A DNA stretch of 64,000 nucleotides, taken from contig NC_064036.1 in the NCBI RefSeq assembly GCF_932526225.1, forward strand, positions 9,493,519-9,557,518, written 5' to 3'. Under the pieces are notes generated by a model that was not told where the DNA came from, ran no database searches, and saw only the letters and a program-made list of their open reading frames with translations. The position numbers and the translations under genes were made by a program. This document shows, one piece after another, positions 46,595 through 58,600 of this stretch. Every line of letters starts with the position of its first letter. Position 1 is the first letter of the stretch. Source of the stretch: Nematostella vectensis (lineage: Eukaryota > Cnidaria > Anthozoa > Actiniaria > Edwardsiidae).

Positions 46595-49500
46595 ATGCCG
46601 GTAGGTCTTCTAAAAAAAAGGCAAATAAAGCCATGTAAAGGCATAGCAAAGGCACCAGATTTTCACAGATGACCAATAAGATGTTTCTCCTAACATATGT
46701 GTGTTTTATTAAACTTAAAGTATCCTCTGTTTCAAATGTGAAGCATTTCAAATAGCCATCTATTTATCACATGGTCGTAGTCCCAAACTATTTTACAAAA
46801 TTTCTGGGAATTATATTTAAAGGAGCTTATGATGAAAGCCATTTCCATTTAAGATTCTAGAAATACCCCAGAAACGCGAGAGTTAACTCCAACTTGCACG
46901 CTGTTGTCGAATCATTGTGTTGCTTATTCAAGGCTTGAAGACACTTTTCTACTGCAAATGGCGGGGTCTGAATTCTAACTCTCACTAAATGATATATTAT
47001 ATTGTACCATCTAGTATGATCTATGATAGATTACATTTCATGTTGTTGATAGCATAGTTTTAATTTTTTGATATTTTCATGTTTGGTGTTATGGTCACAA
47101 TCATTGACTCTCTAGTCTAGTAGTAACAAGTGTATCACGTGTTCAGTTGCAGATTGAGATACTTGAGTTGCATACACTTGCCTTCTGTTATAGCCTGCTT
47201 TCCATACAATCACCCTGACTTCACAAAATGGCCTTATGGTTATATGGAATGTGGCAAAGACACTGAATTGCATGCCAATCACTCGCATTGACTTTTATAC
47301 CATTAGTGTAATTGACATGATTTTCAGTTATGGAACCCAGGCTAATGCTAATATTTTTTTAAATAAATTATCAGAGAGTTTTGAAGTCATAAACTAGGTC
47401 TTTTCCTGACATTATGATGCACAAGCATGTTATAGCTAGCATCCATTGGCATTCCTCTTTTACCACATACATTTTTACCAAGTTTAGCTAGTGTATGAAA
47501 GGCCAATAACGCAAAGTTGTCTTTTTCTCAAATAATAATATTATCACAGACAATCTAGTGATGATTGATCCATCGGTTTGTAGGGCCAATGAGGCCTAGC
47601 AATGGCTGGAATTAGAGGCTAGCAAAATTGCATCCAAGGAGCAAGTTTTGCTTACATATTAACCCTTTCACTACTGAAGCCCAATGTGTGTCACATCCTG
47701 CTGTTCCTGGAGCCTAATTAGCATTCCCCACTAATTTACACACCAAAACAAAACATGCATGCTCAGTAGGTTTTGGAGGCAGATTGTAAAGAATAAAGCA
47801 CAGAAACAAGTAGTGCAGATAATGAAGTTTTTAATGAACCGAAATATTGGCGTTTTTGCCACTATTGCTTAGAGCTATAATGATTTGAATTTACAATTTC
47901 ATACAAAAATTCAAATTTCGCGCCATCTTCTTTACCAATGATCTCAAATTTTGCATCATTTACAAGATTATTGTTTATCTTAGACACAAAATATAAATAG
48001 AACATATAATAAAGGTAGTTGTCAGCATATAGTCATAAGAAATAGTGTAAAAATAAAGTCTGTACTATGATAGTTTATGCCGTGCCATGGTCCATTTCAT
48101 GGAATGCCTGGTGGCAACCTTTACGACAGAGACCGACTTTGCAGACCGCGCACTCATAGTACGTCTCGATCTTGTAGCCTTTCGGGGTCGTTTTTCCCTT
48201 CTTGCTGCAAAGAACACATGCCCTCTTCCTTCCTTCTACATGAGTGGCGACATGAGCTGAGGCTGGGATGTTCTGGGGAGTTGGGGGAGCAGGGACTCGT
48301 GGGCGCTTTCTCGAGTTGAACTTAGCAATAAGCGATTGCGCTAGTTCTGTCTTGAAAACGATAACAGTCCTCTTCGCCTTTCCTTGTAATTGGCGCTTAA
48401 ATCCTTCAAGGACGAATGCGTTTGTCACCGCCAGATTAAATAAAAACCAAAACACGTATTTATACCATTTACGCGATTGCCAGCCCGAGGAATAAAACGA
48501 TCGGAGCTGGTCCGCACGGTCAACTCCTCCCATGTGCGCCGTGTAAACATCCGTCACCTTCGGCTTTTCGATGTCTATTTCTTCGCGGCTGCGATACTTT
48601 CTTCTCACTGTGCGACCCGGCTCAAGAGGGGAAACATTTGTCGAAAGAAGACTGACATCCCTCTTGTCGTGCCATTTTGTGAAGAGGAGCTGGCCTCGCT
48701 GACGCTGAAGCATTTCACCGGGCTTCAACTTCTCTTTGGCACATGGCGGCAATTCCCTGCGATTCACGCGCACAGTCCCGCATGCATAGGTTTTTTGATC
48801 TAGCAAGTGGTCAAAAAGCCGAACAGTAGTAAAAAAGTTATCACAGAAGATGTGTCTGTAACTGTTAAGGAAAGGCTTAGCCATATCCATAACCACATCG
48901 TAGCCGAGTCCATGGACACGCTGTCTGTTTTCTTGCCCAAGGTAAACTTTGTAGTTGCACACGTAGCCGTTGTTCGCGTCGGCCGCCATCCATACTTTTA
49001 TGCCGTATTTCGTCGGCTTTGCAGGCATATATTGGCGAAAACCAAGTCTTCCCTTGAAGGCAATCATTCCCTCATCGACTGATATGTCCTTTGAGGGCTC
49101 GTAAGCTTGCTGGATACTTTTTAAGACATCGCTCAGTACCGGGCGAACTTTAAAGAGACGGTCGTAATCGGCGTCCCCACGTTGTGGCTCGTTGTTCGGA
49201 TCGCTGAAGTGCAGGAATTGGGCGATCTCTTCAAACCTTGTCTTGGGGATCACGTCCTGAATCCCAAGGTTTCCAAATAGGGGGTTCTGGGACCAATAAA
49301 GGGCTTGCTGTGGCAAGGAATTAATCCCCATCACGAGCGCTACCCCAAGGAACATGCGGAGTTCGTCGGGAGTGACGTCCTTCCACTTCGCCAGCCGTGC
49401 CTCTCTATCGGCCTTCTGCCCGATAATAAATCGTGCATATCGGTTAGTTTCGTCAGAAATTAAACCAATAAGTTCATCCGAAAACATCAAGCTAAAATAG

Positions 49501-52500
49501 TCTTCAGCTTTTGCATCTTCTGATACCGTTTTCTTCAACCGTTGTTGCCCGGTGAAGTCCTCGAGGTCGAAATGCGTGAGTTGCTCCGACCAATTTTTAA
49601 CACTATCTTCATCGCTCTCGTCTTCGCTTTCTTCCTCAGAAGAACTGCTTTCTTCCTCAGAAGAAAGTTCAAAACCCTGAAACTCATTTTCAGAATTGTT
49701 AACATCATCATTCTCGTCAGGATTAACACCAAAAATCGCTCTAAATTCGCTCGCATCGATCGCTAAAGATTCCGCCATGTTTGCAGTACAGGGGTGACTG
49801 ATAAGTTTTCGGTCGGCGCTCACGCACCTTATACAATGAAAAATTATGCGCAGTTGGTGGGATTTGATTGGCTAATGTCGTAAGAACAATAGTCCACGTG
49901 TTTTCCTGCAGCATGGATTCCCTAGGGAGGAGGGGGACGATTGTTTTGAGTTGTATGCAAATTGGCCGCTTTTGGCCGCTCCAGGAAAAACGTCACATTT
50001 CCGTTTGGCCGCTTTTGGCCGTTTTGATAGTGAAAGGGTTAAACAAAATCAAATGATGTGGCTTAATAGACCTGACTTCTATGCTTAATTTTGAGAACAA
50101 AAGAAATGTTAAATATCTGTTAGATGAAGAATCATACCTCTTTGAATGTTAAACATTTAAGGCGGCACGAAAGGCAAACAAGTCAAATACAGGCTCAAAT
50201 TACCCTAAATTTGAAATATATTTATGAGGCCACTATTGCATAAAAATGGTCCAAACTTTCAAAACAGATACATTATCCACCTTCATGACAAAATTGTCAT
50301 TTTAGTCATATCTAAAAGCCGGCTGTCAATTAAGCCGAAAATGCTTATTTTCACTCTAGAGCGAACACGTTTCAATGTAACCCAATACAAATTCAGTATA
50401 TAAATCTTTTCATCAGAGTGCGCAAAAAAATTGAAATGCAAGAAATAAGTTGCGAAAAATCAAAACTCAAGTTTCACTTGATGGCACACTCTGATGAAAA
50501 GTTTCTAAATTATGTCTAGTTTCTGATTGCCAAGTTTCAGTTCGATTGAATGAATCCTGATACAGATAGAGCGTATTTTGTGAGTGGATGTGTCTTCGTC
50601 TTGAGTTGAATCCAGACAATTTAACAAATTTCTTCGCCACATTCCTCTGGAACTGTTGTTTTGCACTAGCTGCGAGTGGAACAGCAGAAATATGTGAAAT
50701 CGGAGAGCTTCTGATGACAAAACTTGAATCATTTCCTGGAAATCGCGACTTTGGAAAGGGATCTGGTCAAGATGTGTCAAACTAGCAGCATGGCTCCATT
50801 TTAATGGCCATTGTTTTTGAAGCTTAAGTATAAAATATTGAGACAAAACTTTCCTTTGCAATGCAACTTTGATTTAGAATATCTCGAAAACAAAAAGCAC
50901 TAAGACACTCAAATTTTTAGGACTTCATATTCATCTTATATGCAATAGACTGTTAAAATTTAAAGGCAAGTTGTCTTTCCTTTCATACCGCCTTAACCAA
51001 ATTTATATTAGGTGGCAAATGGGCCTTACATAATCATTGGATAAACTGTGGAACAGCTATTTTAGACTGCTTGTCACGGGCTTTAGCTTTTAATCCTTTA
51101 CCATATGTAATGTTTGCGGGATAGATTGAGCATGCCATAAGAAAGACATTAAATCTTTTTCTACACAAATATTGACTTTGGGGGTTTTGTTTTTATAGCT
51201 TTTCAAAGATTTGCTGAATGTGAACCCCATTGAGGAGAAAAGAAGACACAAGCTGAAAAGATTGGTGCAGAGCCCAAACAGCTACTTTATGGATGTCAAG
51301 TGCCCAGGTACAATCTAAAACTAGAGTATTTGTTTGACACAAGATGCCCTATTAGTTCATGACTTTTTGTTTAGCATCTTGTGCCTTAACCTTTCTTAAA
51401 AAAGGTTTTATTAGCTATCTAGGATATAATGCTATTACGTCTGCTGAATGAGTAGTCACTATTCTTTCTCTTTGGAAAATCACAAACAAATAACAACAAG
51501 AAGTTTGACCTTACATACTTCCTTTTGAGATTTGACTATTGCTGGTTGTGATATAAAGTCACAAGTAAACTTTGTAAAGGCATAAGTCATAATTAAAAAG
51601 AAAGATAAAGTTGTTCGGACAGTGCATGATTGTCCCTCAAACTTTTGAAGCTAAAGCTATTCCAATACTTGTTTATACATTGTTACCAAGTCATTGTTAC
51701 TAAAATTTATATAATAATTTTAAATTTGTTGAATTCTAAGTTAAGCTGGTGGCTAGGCACATTCATTACCCAAACTTGATGATTTGAGGCTTCAGTTTGT
51801 ATTAACTGCATACTATTCTGGGGTTTCATTAAGTTTTAGAGTAGGCAGTGGAAATTGATAAGTAGGTGTTGGAAGTTATTAGTTCAAATAAAACATTAAT
51901 CAACTTTAAAAAAAGTACTGTAGCCAGCTCTTGGAAAAAAGTAGTAGCCGACGGGCCTAAGTGAAACCCCTGCTATTTACATCATGGACATAAAACTTTT
52001 CTAAGGTTGAAAGCAGTGACATTTTGAATATTAGTTCTTAGCAGTATTTACAAATTCTCTTGAATGAGAATCAGCCAAAAGTGTGAGACAATTTTAGAAG
52101 GAGGTTGGGATAGGGAACTTTTGTCTTTTTCAAAGATCTGGAGAGATCTACTAGGGACTAGAGTCAGTCTGGTCTATGCAAATTATAGTATAGAGGTAGT
52201 TAAACCTTATTTTTGAAAGGTTTTAGTTTATAACTAGGAAGTTTAATTTAAAAAGAGGAAAAAATCAGGTGATTCTATTAAATAAAATCAAATGTATACT
52301 GTTAGCAACACAATCACTCAACCATGCAATTTATAAACTGTTATTTGTTAGATCCATGTTCATGAAACTAGTTTGTGATGATTTGACAAACTCCCTACTG
52401 TTACAGGAGATGTAGTATCTTTAGTTTAAAAATAGCTAGAGATTAACTGTGGCTGATTATCCAATGCTGATGCCCTTGATGTTTGCATGAGCTCTTTGGC

Positions 52501-53476
52501 TTCAGCCAAAAGACAATACCTCATCAGATTCACTAGAGATTCCTTTGATTTAATAGGGAATCTTAAATACTGACGAGTGTGAAATAAATACATTTACTGT
52601 CTTTGCTTACATTGTATGTTGACATGTTAATAATTGTTTTGTCTCTGACTTTAGGCTGCTACAAGATTACCACAGTGTTCAGCCACGCCGAGACTGTAGT
52701 ACTTTGTGTTGCCTGCTCCATGGTGCTGTGCCAGCCTACTGGAGGAAGAGCACGCCTCACTGAAGGTACACGATGCACATTTACATTCCCTTTGACTCTT
52801 AAAATCTTAAAAAGTAACTAGCCAGTTGGAGGATGATAGAAACCTTACGCCTTGTGCACACTAGTGACATAACGACATAACAACCTAGGCGTGTGCACTC
52901 TTTTAAGCTCAACATAACTAACAACATGGACATAATGACCTAAAAGAAAAAAAGCATGTTTTTTCTCATATGTCGTTATGTTCATGTCGTTGAGTTGGGC
53001 TTATGTCAAAATGTTGAACCATTTACACTTGAACATATGAACATAAGGGTGTACATGCCTATGTCATTATGTCGTTTTGTTACTAGTGTGCACCAGGCAT
53101 TACTGTGATAGGCCCAACTAAACCACACATACACAAAAATGCATGGAACCAATGTTAGCTGGGCTTGTTGTGCAAAGGTCACTTTCAAATAGAATGACAC
53201 ATAATTTCCATGTCTACTATGTTTACAGTACTTGCACTCACACCAAGACTTAACTCATTGCCGTAATAAAAAAAACAGACCCTTCGCCATATTCTTTATA
53301 CGTTATATACATTGTGTCTTTCTCACCTTTTAAAGAGACTTTTTGGAATAAAAAGTCTGGGTACCATTGTTATGTATAGATTTTTTCTCGGTTGAAATTC
53401 TAATGTAAAGCATACCATTCTTATTGATTTTTTTTATTCTTCTTCAGGGTGCTCATTCAGAAGGAAGCAAAACTAA
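46595..53476 (+). CDS. RPS27: Ribosomal protein eS27 (small subunit)
   Basis: Exons 46595-46600 (ATGCCG, then GTAGGT), 51199-51307, 52655-52765 and 53448-53476 join to 255 nt, giving 84 residues plus TAA, the usual length for eS27. The sequence is very conserved: [40 protein letters not shown] and [12 protein letters not shown] are recognisable. Four cysteines in CPGC and CVAC-type pairs form the zinc site of this family. eS27 sits in the head of the 40S subunit. The first coding exon holds only two codons, as in many animal RPS27 genes. I chose it because it matches the splice consensus, phase and family start, 4.6 kb upstream of exon 2. That intron carries a complete piggyBac element. Confidence 0.93.
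47659..50042 (-). mobile_element. Apparently intact piggyBac-type DNA transposon with TTAA flanks
   Basis: The left end CCCTTTCACTA (47663-47673) and right end TAGTGAAAGGG (50028-50038) are perfect 11 bp inverted repeats, each bordered by TTAA (47659-47662 and 50039-50042), the piggyBac target duplication. The element proper is 2376 bp and encodes one transposase on the minus strand. Subterminal TTGGCCGCTTTTGGCCG copies lie inside the right end. It occupies intron 1 of RPS27. Confidence 0.93.
48075..49823 (-). CDS. piggyBac-type transposase (DDE_Tnp_1_7), full length
   Basis: An uninterrupted 582-codon frame. The N-terminus is acidic and Ser/Glu-rich ([20 protein letters not shown]). The DDE core shows candidate catalytic aspartates in [21 protein letters not shown] and [10 protein letters not shown], in the order and spacing of piggyBac [17 protein letters not shown] is also typical. 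The C-terminal Cys-rich segment ([28 protein letters not shown]) corresponds to the cross-brace zinc finger that binds element ends. piggyBac transposases excise and insert at TTAA, usually without footprints. Length is near the family norm (~590). A second methionine at codon 16 ([10 protein letters not shown]) could be the true start. Intact frame, perfect ends and flanks suggest recent activity; domestication is less likely because it still sits between its own repeats. Confidence 0.92.
   Translation of the reverse strand: MSADRKLISHPCTANMAESLAIDASEFRAIFGVNPDENDDVNNSENEFQGFELSSEEESSSSEEESEDESDEDSVKNWSEQLTHFDLEDFTGQQRLKKTVSEDAKAEDYFSLMFSDELIGLISDETNRYARFIIGQKADREARLAKWKDVTPDELRMFLGVALVMGINSLPQQALYWSQNPLFGNLGIQDVIPKTRFEEIAQFLHFSDPNNEPQRGDADYDRLFKVRPVLSDVLKSIQQAYEPSKDISVDEGMIAFKGRLGFRQYMPAKPTKYGIKVWMAADANNGYVCNYKVYLGQENRQRVHGLGYDVVMDMAKPFLNSYRHIFCDNFFTTVRLFDHLLDQKTYACGTVRVNRRELPPCAKEKLKPGEMLQRQRGQLLFTKWHDKRDVSLLSTNVSPLEPGRTVRRKYRSREEIDIEKPKVTDVYTAHMGGVDRADQLRSFYSSGWQSRKWYKYVFWFLFNLAVTNAFVLEGFKRQLQGKAKRTVIVFKTELAQSLIAKFNSRKRPRVPAPPTPQNIPASAHVATHVEGRKRACVLCSKKGKTTPKGYKIETYYECAVCKVGLCRKGCHQAFHEMDHGTA
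50161..50992. mobile_element. TTAA-flanked non-autonomous element next to the piggyBac copy
   Basis: TTAA (50157-50160) precedes GGCGGCACGAAAGG, and CCTTTCATACCGCC precedes TTAA (50993-50996), giving inverted repeats GGCGGYAYGAAAGG. The 832 bp interior has no transposase. It contains a strong hairpin (CTTTTCATCAGAGTG at about 50407 and its complement at about 50487). Its ends differ from those of the adjacent piggyBac element, so it is a different family using TTAA. Confidence 0.75.
52847..53100. mobile_element. ~250 bp MITE in RPS27 intron 3
   Basis: The left end GCCTTGTGCACACTAGTGAC followed by ATAACGACATAAC is mirrored by TATGTCGTTTTGTTACTAGT followed by GTGCACCAGGC. TTA is present just outside both ends, possibly a 3 bp target duplication as in PIF/Harbinger elements. 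The interior is non-coding. Confidence 0.7.
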
Positions 53477-53682
53477 ATATGCTTTTAAGTTTGACACTGA
53501 TTTGTGACCACCAAATGATTGTGCTTTTCGTTGCCCTTTGTGCCAATCATCCGCCTTCACAGAAAGTACCTGATTAGCAGTAATACCATATGAGAGGAGC
53601 GCCTTCACTTGAGCAAGCTTCAATAATGGTCAAGATATAAGCAATGTAGCAAATTTTAGTGCACAGAAATGCAGCAAATGTG

Positions 53683-53688
53683 AATAAA
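53683..53688 (+). terminator. RPS27 polyadenylation signal
   Basis: AATAAA about 207 bases after the stop codon, the first canonical signal downstream of the terminal exon. Use is inferred. Confidence 0.6.
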
Positions 53689-54800
53689 GCGTATATGTGC
53701 AATCACCATTTATCATCTACTTTTATAATCAGTGCTTTCTTGTGAAGTGAAATAAATCAGTGTTGAATTTGGAGTTCCTTCTGTTAGTCTGTTTTGTTTC
53801 AGAAAAAAAGACGAATGAAGAGAGTTGCACTTAACTACCCCGTTCGCAACACATTTGCTGTCCACAACCTCCTGATTTCTTGGATTATGTTTAGCATTTT
53901 GGATTTCAACAGAGTCCAAACAACATTATTCTTGTGTGTAAGAATAATATCTGATAAATATTGAATAAATCAACAGCACTGGGCTGTATCTCACGCCGCA
54001 GCAGTTCAGATTATGCAATCTAGATGGAGAGTGCGCCACAAAACAATGAACATCGGCCAATTTGGAGCAGATTTCATAAACAAACTCTGTCCCTCCTACT
54101 CTTAGGCGTATCCTAGGGGTGTATCGGACTTTTTATATTTTAATAGGCGTACACACCCCGTGTCTTTTCAGTTTTCTGGGGTCCAGGTAACACCTAGTTG
54201 TACAACTTAGATCCCTGCCATAGTGAGTAGCGAAATAGCCGGTGTTTTCGCACCCAAAGCGGTTATTACTTTGAATTATTGAAATCCTATTATTTTTCGA
54301 AGGTAGTATGTGAGTGGATTTATACTAAAACGATTTGACTACTCGTTTTCTATGAGTCAAATAGTCAAACTTGAACTCGTAAATTTCGCTGTTGCTTCAC
54401 AGGCTTACCATCCTCCGTTGTTATCAGAATTATTTCACGTAAATAATTAAAAAAATAAGGTCGAATGAAATCTCATAAAGTTGTCTTTGATGCCAATAAA
54501 TCGAGAAAGTGAGCTGTCACTCATCAATCATGTCTCATACCAACATCACAACATTGGCCGTAACTAGGCAGGTTTTCGGACAATGGAATCGAGCGTTGTT
54601 TCACTCCCTTCCTATTTTATATAGAACCTAAATACGAAGTTAGGTTCGGAGAGCCGTTAACGAGAAAGGATTTCGCTGAATCGCGAGGCAGGAGACATTT
54701 TGCACAAAGGTTAGAGATATTTTATTCGCTGAATACAATATTCAACACAAATTGGGAATGCATATTTTTATTTTATTAAGAAATCTCTGACAAAGTATCC
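53689..54800. other. Region downstream of RPS27 with no recognised gene
   Basis: About 1.1 kb of AT-rich sequence. I see no conserved coding sequence. It merges into the transposon cluster at about 54800. Confidence 0.5.
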
Positions 54801-54817
54801 TAATTCCCGTGGTCATT

Positions 54818-55060
54818 TCATGCAAGGATTTCATTCAAAGTCTCTTCCATGGTTGGTATGAGGTGCTTTTCTCTCAGAACAGCATGCTTGGGTTGGCCCA
54901 TATCCAAACAAATCTGGACATCTCCATTAGGCTTCTCAGCCAAAGGATTAACCCAGCTGGCATGACTGTTGACTTTTTCGATCACCTTGATCCTCTCCAG
55001 CTCCTTCAACTTCTTGCCTTCTGTGTAAAGGTTTTGCTGCTGGCTTGACATTATGATCAA
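54818..55060 (-). pseudogene. Gypsy-type reverse transcriptase fragment
   Basis: An 80-codon stretch with LKELERIKVIEKVN, SHASWVNPLAEKPNGDVQIC and PTMEETLNEILA matches the start of a Ty3/Gypsy RT domain (thumb-side residues before the catalytic core). It is truncated on both sides, lacks the YxDD box, and differs from the element at 59105-62642, so it is a separate relic. Confidence 0.75.
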
Positions 55061-55211
55061 TGTGTAACAACTACATACTGTACCTAAGCTACAATACTTT
55101 ATAAACTAAAAGTAATACTGTGTTTGATAAGCAGAAATACAACATTGATAGAATTATGAATTAATTGTAAAAATTTCTAGATAGCTACAGCAAACTATGT
55201 TTCAAAACAAG

Positions 55212-55374
55212 TGTCTATGAATCTCTGGGTGTTGACTGTTTCGGTACATATTTACTGTACTAGCTGGGTTTAGAACTTGTCTTTATTCGGCCATTGCAAG
55301 TCGAGTGTTCGCTCTGTACAAGTCCGCTGACTCCTAGCGGGCGCTACCACAGGAAGACCGATCATATCGTAACA
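55212..55374 (-). repeat. Probable solo-side 3' LTR of a Gypsy element, with polypurine tract
   Basis: Read on the minus strand, AAGAAAGGGGAGA (about 55375-55387) is a typical polypurine tract just before TGTTACGATATG. The 163 bp that follow contain AATAAAGACAAG and end near CATAGACA, giving TG...CA limits. A ~29 bp stretch near its end (GTCAACACCCAGAGATTCAT) recurs at 62867-62895, upstream of the Gypsy gag. That suggests both belong to one element, although most of the 5' LTR is not recognisable. Confidence 0.6.
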
Positions 55375-55531
55375 TCTCCCCTTTCTTACAAAAAAATAAC
55401 AAAACATGATTATAAATGTAGCTAACGATGACAAGTGTAAAGTTCCAAATTATAACATTGCCTGGAGTCTCTTTGGCTAAACTGTTTTTTTTTTTAAATA
55501 AGTATTTAACGTCCTGGACAGGGTCCATGTT

Positions 55532-55645
55532 CTACAAGTCTAGCCTGACTGGAGGCTTAATGATCCTTCCGCTCCTTGTCGTTCTCAACGGAGGCTGCGT
55601 CACTTCAGGGTTGACTCCTGGTGGTGTTGGCAGATGATTTAAAAG
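55532..55645 (-). pseudogene. C-terminal end of a Gypsy pol polyprotein, separated by the LINE
   Basis: On the minus strand the frame PTPPGVNPEVTQPPLRTTRS followed by GRIIKPPVRLDL and TAG has the form of the C-terminal tail of Gypsy integrases (TRSGRxxKPPxRL). It lies between the LINE poly-A end and the 3' LTR. It is most simply the missing end of the Gypsy element at 59105-62642, cut off by LINE insertion. Confidence 0.6.
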
Positions 55646-58600
55646 TTTTTTTTTTTTAAGTTTATTAGGAATAAATTGCGTAGCAGCCCTTAGGCTGAAT
55701 TAGGCATTTACAAAACAATAGATACTATATAACAACTATAATAAATTTAACTATAAACAGTAATAAATATAAAATATAAAAATTTTAAAACGTGATAAAG
55801 TTCATCCTATATATAATTAATCATAATCCATAAAAACCATATATACTCTCCATTTAAGATTTGTTGGCCATCGAGAATGTAAAAGAATTCATGGCTCTGT
55901 TTGTTTTAAGGCGGGGCAAGGCAAAGGGCCGGTTTTTCTTAAGGTTATGGCTTGAAACGTTTGATGGAGGCAGCAAGCTCTTTAGTTTATGATTCGGATC
56001 AGAGACTATTTCGTCGAAGAGCTTGCTGCAAATTAGGCCGTGGTGCACTTCTAATAGTGTTATGCCCAACAAATCACAAGCACCATCGTAGCTCGTACGG
56101 GGCAAAATTATAGATAGCGCCCTTTTCTCGATACGTACGAGCTCATTTTTTAGGTACTGCGGCAGGGCGTTATGAAAAACCGGCACCGCATAGTCGACGG
56201 CCGAACGGATGCAAGCTTTATAAAATAAAGATAAGTCTGAGGGAGGTAGCCGAGCCCTTTTTAGTTGGATTAAAAAGTATAGCTTTTTGCTCGATTTCTT
56301 GACTACCTCGTTCACATGAGCGTTCCACGACAAGTTATCGCTTATTGCGAGCCCTAATAATTTCGTGCTTTTATCGACCTCAAGCTCCTTTCCCTCGATA
56401 GTAATGGCATCGGAAGGTCGAGGCGAGCGCGCAAACGAAATTCTCATCTCTTTGCATTTATCGGGATTAAGGACTACTCTATTGTCGTGGGACCACTCAA
56501 TGATGTCGTTGACCAACCCCTGAGCGCTGCTTAATTCCCCTTTCAATACCACTTCGGAGACCGTGGTGTCGTCTACGTACTTCCATAAGTGTGGGGAATT
56601 ACATTCTAGATCATTGATAAATAAAACAAATAACCACGTGCCTAGCTTGGTACCCTGTGGTACCCCGGAGGGGACTGGACCCCACTCGGAGTAGCAGCAC
56701 TTGGCTAGCTTAATTCGTTGGAATCTATTGGAAAGAAAATCAATGATCCAGTTAACAACGCTACGGGGGATGGCCAACCTACTCAGCTTATCTACGAGAA
56801 TACTATGATCAATAAAATCAAAGGCTTTGCGATAGTCAAACAACAAAGTTCTTACTGTTGCTCCATTCCCGTCAGTCCCGAGAGCCCAAGCATGCAGCAT
56901 GCTTATAAGCGCCATGGTGGTAGAAGACTTTGGGATCGCCCCGTATTGGTCTTGGCCAATCACCTCAAGGACCGCTGGCTTGACAAAGTCCGTGACAACG
57001 AATTCCTCTGCCACCTTAGACACGCATGGTGTTTGTGAAATAGGCCTTAGGTCTTTTTTGAGATCCAACACAGGTTTCGTTTTTGGAAGAGGTGGGACAT
57101 CAGCCATTTTCCAGATGGGTGGCAGTTGCTGATCTTTAAAGGATGCGTTCAGGATTTGTGTAATCGGTTGGGCCATGATATCGGAAAACTCTTTCAGAAG
57201 CCAGCTCGGCACATTGTCGGGGCCCGAGGCCTTTCGTGGGTGGGGTTTAGATAACACCTTTTGCACGCGATCCTCGGTAACACTAACGAACACGGGCTCA
57301 TCCTCCAGGGGAAAGCGCTCGAGCGGCTCGTTCAACCGGTAAACCTCCAAAGGCTCTAAAAAGGCTGAGTTGATTCTGTTTGCCTGATCTTGCATAGGGA
57401 GTTCGGAAAAATTCTCGATGTTTATTTGAGTAGTCAAGTCCCCATTTGTTACTTTGGCACCACAGAGCCGCTTAACCTCGTCCCACCATTTCTTTGGGTT
57501 TTCGCCCTTCAGTTGTTTCGCCTTCGAATCGTAAAGCCGGCTTCTGCAGACCTTCCTCTCCCTATTCACCATGTTCCTGAAGAACTTGAATTGAACTGAC
57601 TCGGGGCCGTGATTTTTAAAGGCCTCTTGTCTCTTGAGTATGATGGATTTAAGACCTGGCGTCATCCATGGTGCGTCGGCTGCACAAATGTGGTACTCTT
57701 TCTCGGGCATGATGATGTCAAGCCCAGTACTCACCACTTCAATAAATGTATTCCACATTTGATCGCAGTCCGATAGAGGGGCGAATATCAAGGACCAATC
57801 AATGCTGATCAGATATCTTCCGAGTGCGGCCTTGGAACTGGTGCGCAGGTCCCGCTTTATGATAGTTTTCTTGCGGTTGTTGTTTTGTTTCTTGTCTATT
57901 GCAGCAGCTAGCACCGTGTTGTGGTCCGACAGACCAAAAGGTGGAAAGGCCTGTGGCACGGCGTAATGATCGTGCATGTTAGTAAGAATCAAATCCAAGG
58001 TTGCATCTTTCCGCGTTGGCACCTTAACAATTTGCTTCAGGCGAAAGTGTCTTAGCAGGCCGCTTACGTCCAGACGGTTGAAATCGCCAGTAAGCAGTAT
58101 GCCAGAGTTGGGGAACTTTGACTCCACGAGCGCGAGGGACTGGAACAGATGCTCCCGCACTGACTGGTCGTCTGCGCTGGGTGGGTGATATATTGCAGCG
58201 GCAATAATACAGTGGAAACCTCGAGGAAGGCGATTAGGTCTTAAATGCAGCCACAAACTCTCATGATCTTCACAGCAGCTCAGCTCTTTTAGATGTTGGA
58301 ATCTACAGCCATCTTTGATATACGCGCACACTCCACCATGCATCTGTTCCATCCGATCACGGCGTACCACACTAAAGTCAGGAATATTAATGACTCCGTC
58401 GGACACGCTTTCTTTTAACCAAGTTTCGGTAATAAAAACAAAGTCGGCTTCTTTGCGCAAAACGAATTCTTTTACTTAATAAATTTTTGGAGCAAGTGAC
58501 ATAACGTTAGAGACAATCACATTTGGAACTTTGGCGCGTAAATGTCTCCGAGTAGGTCCGGTTTCGGTTTCTCCAATGTTGTTTTTGTCACTTGGCTGGG

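Noticed and set aside
46345-46751. ORFs over the RPS27 first exon on both strands
   Set aside because: They run through the promoter and donor of RPS27; the two-codon exon with GTAGGT explains the region better.
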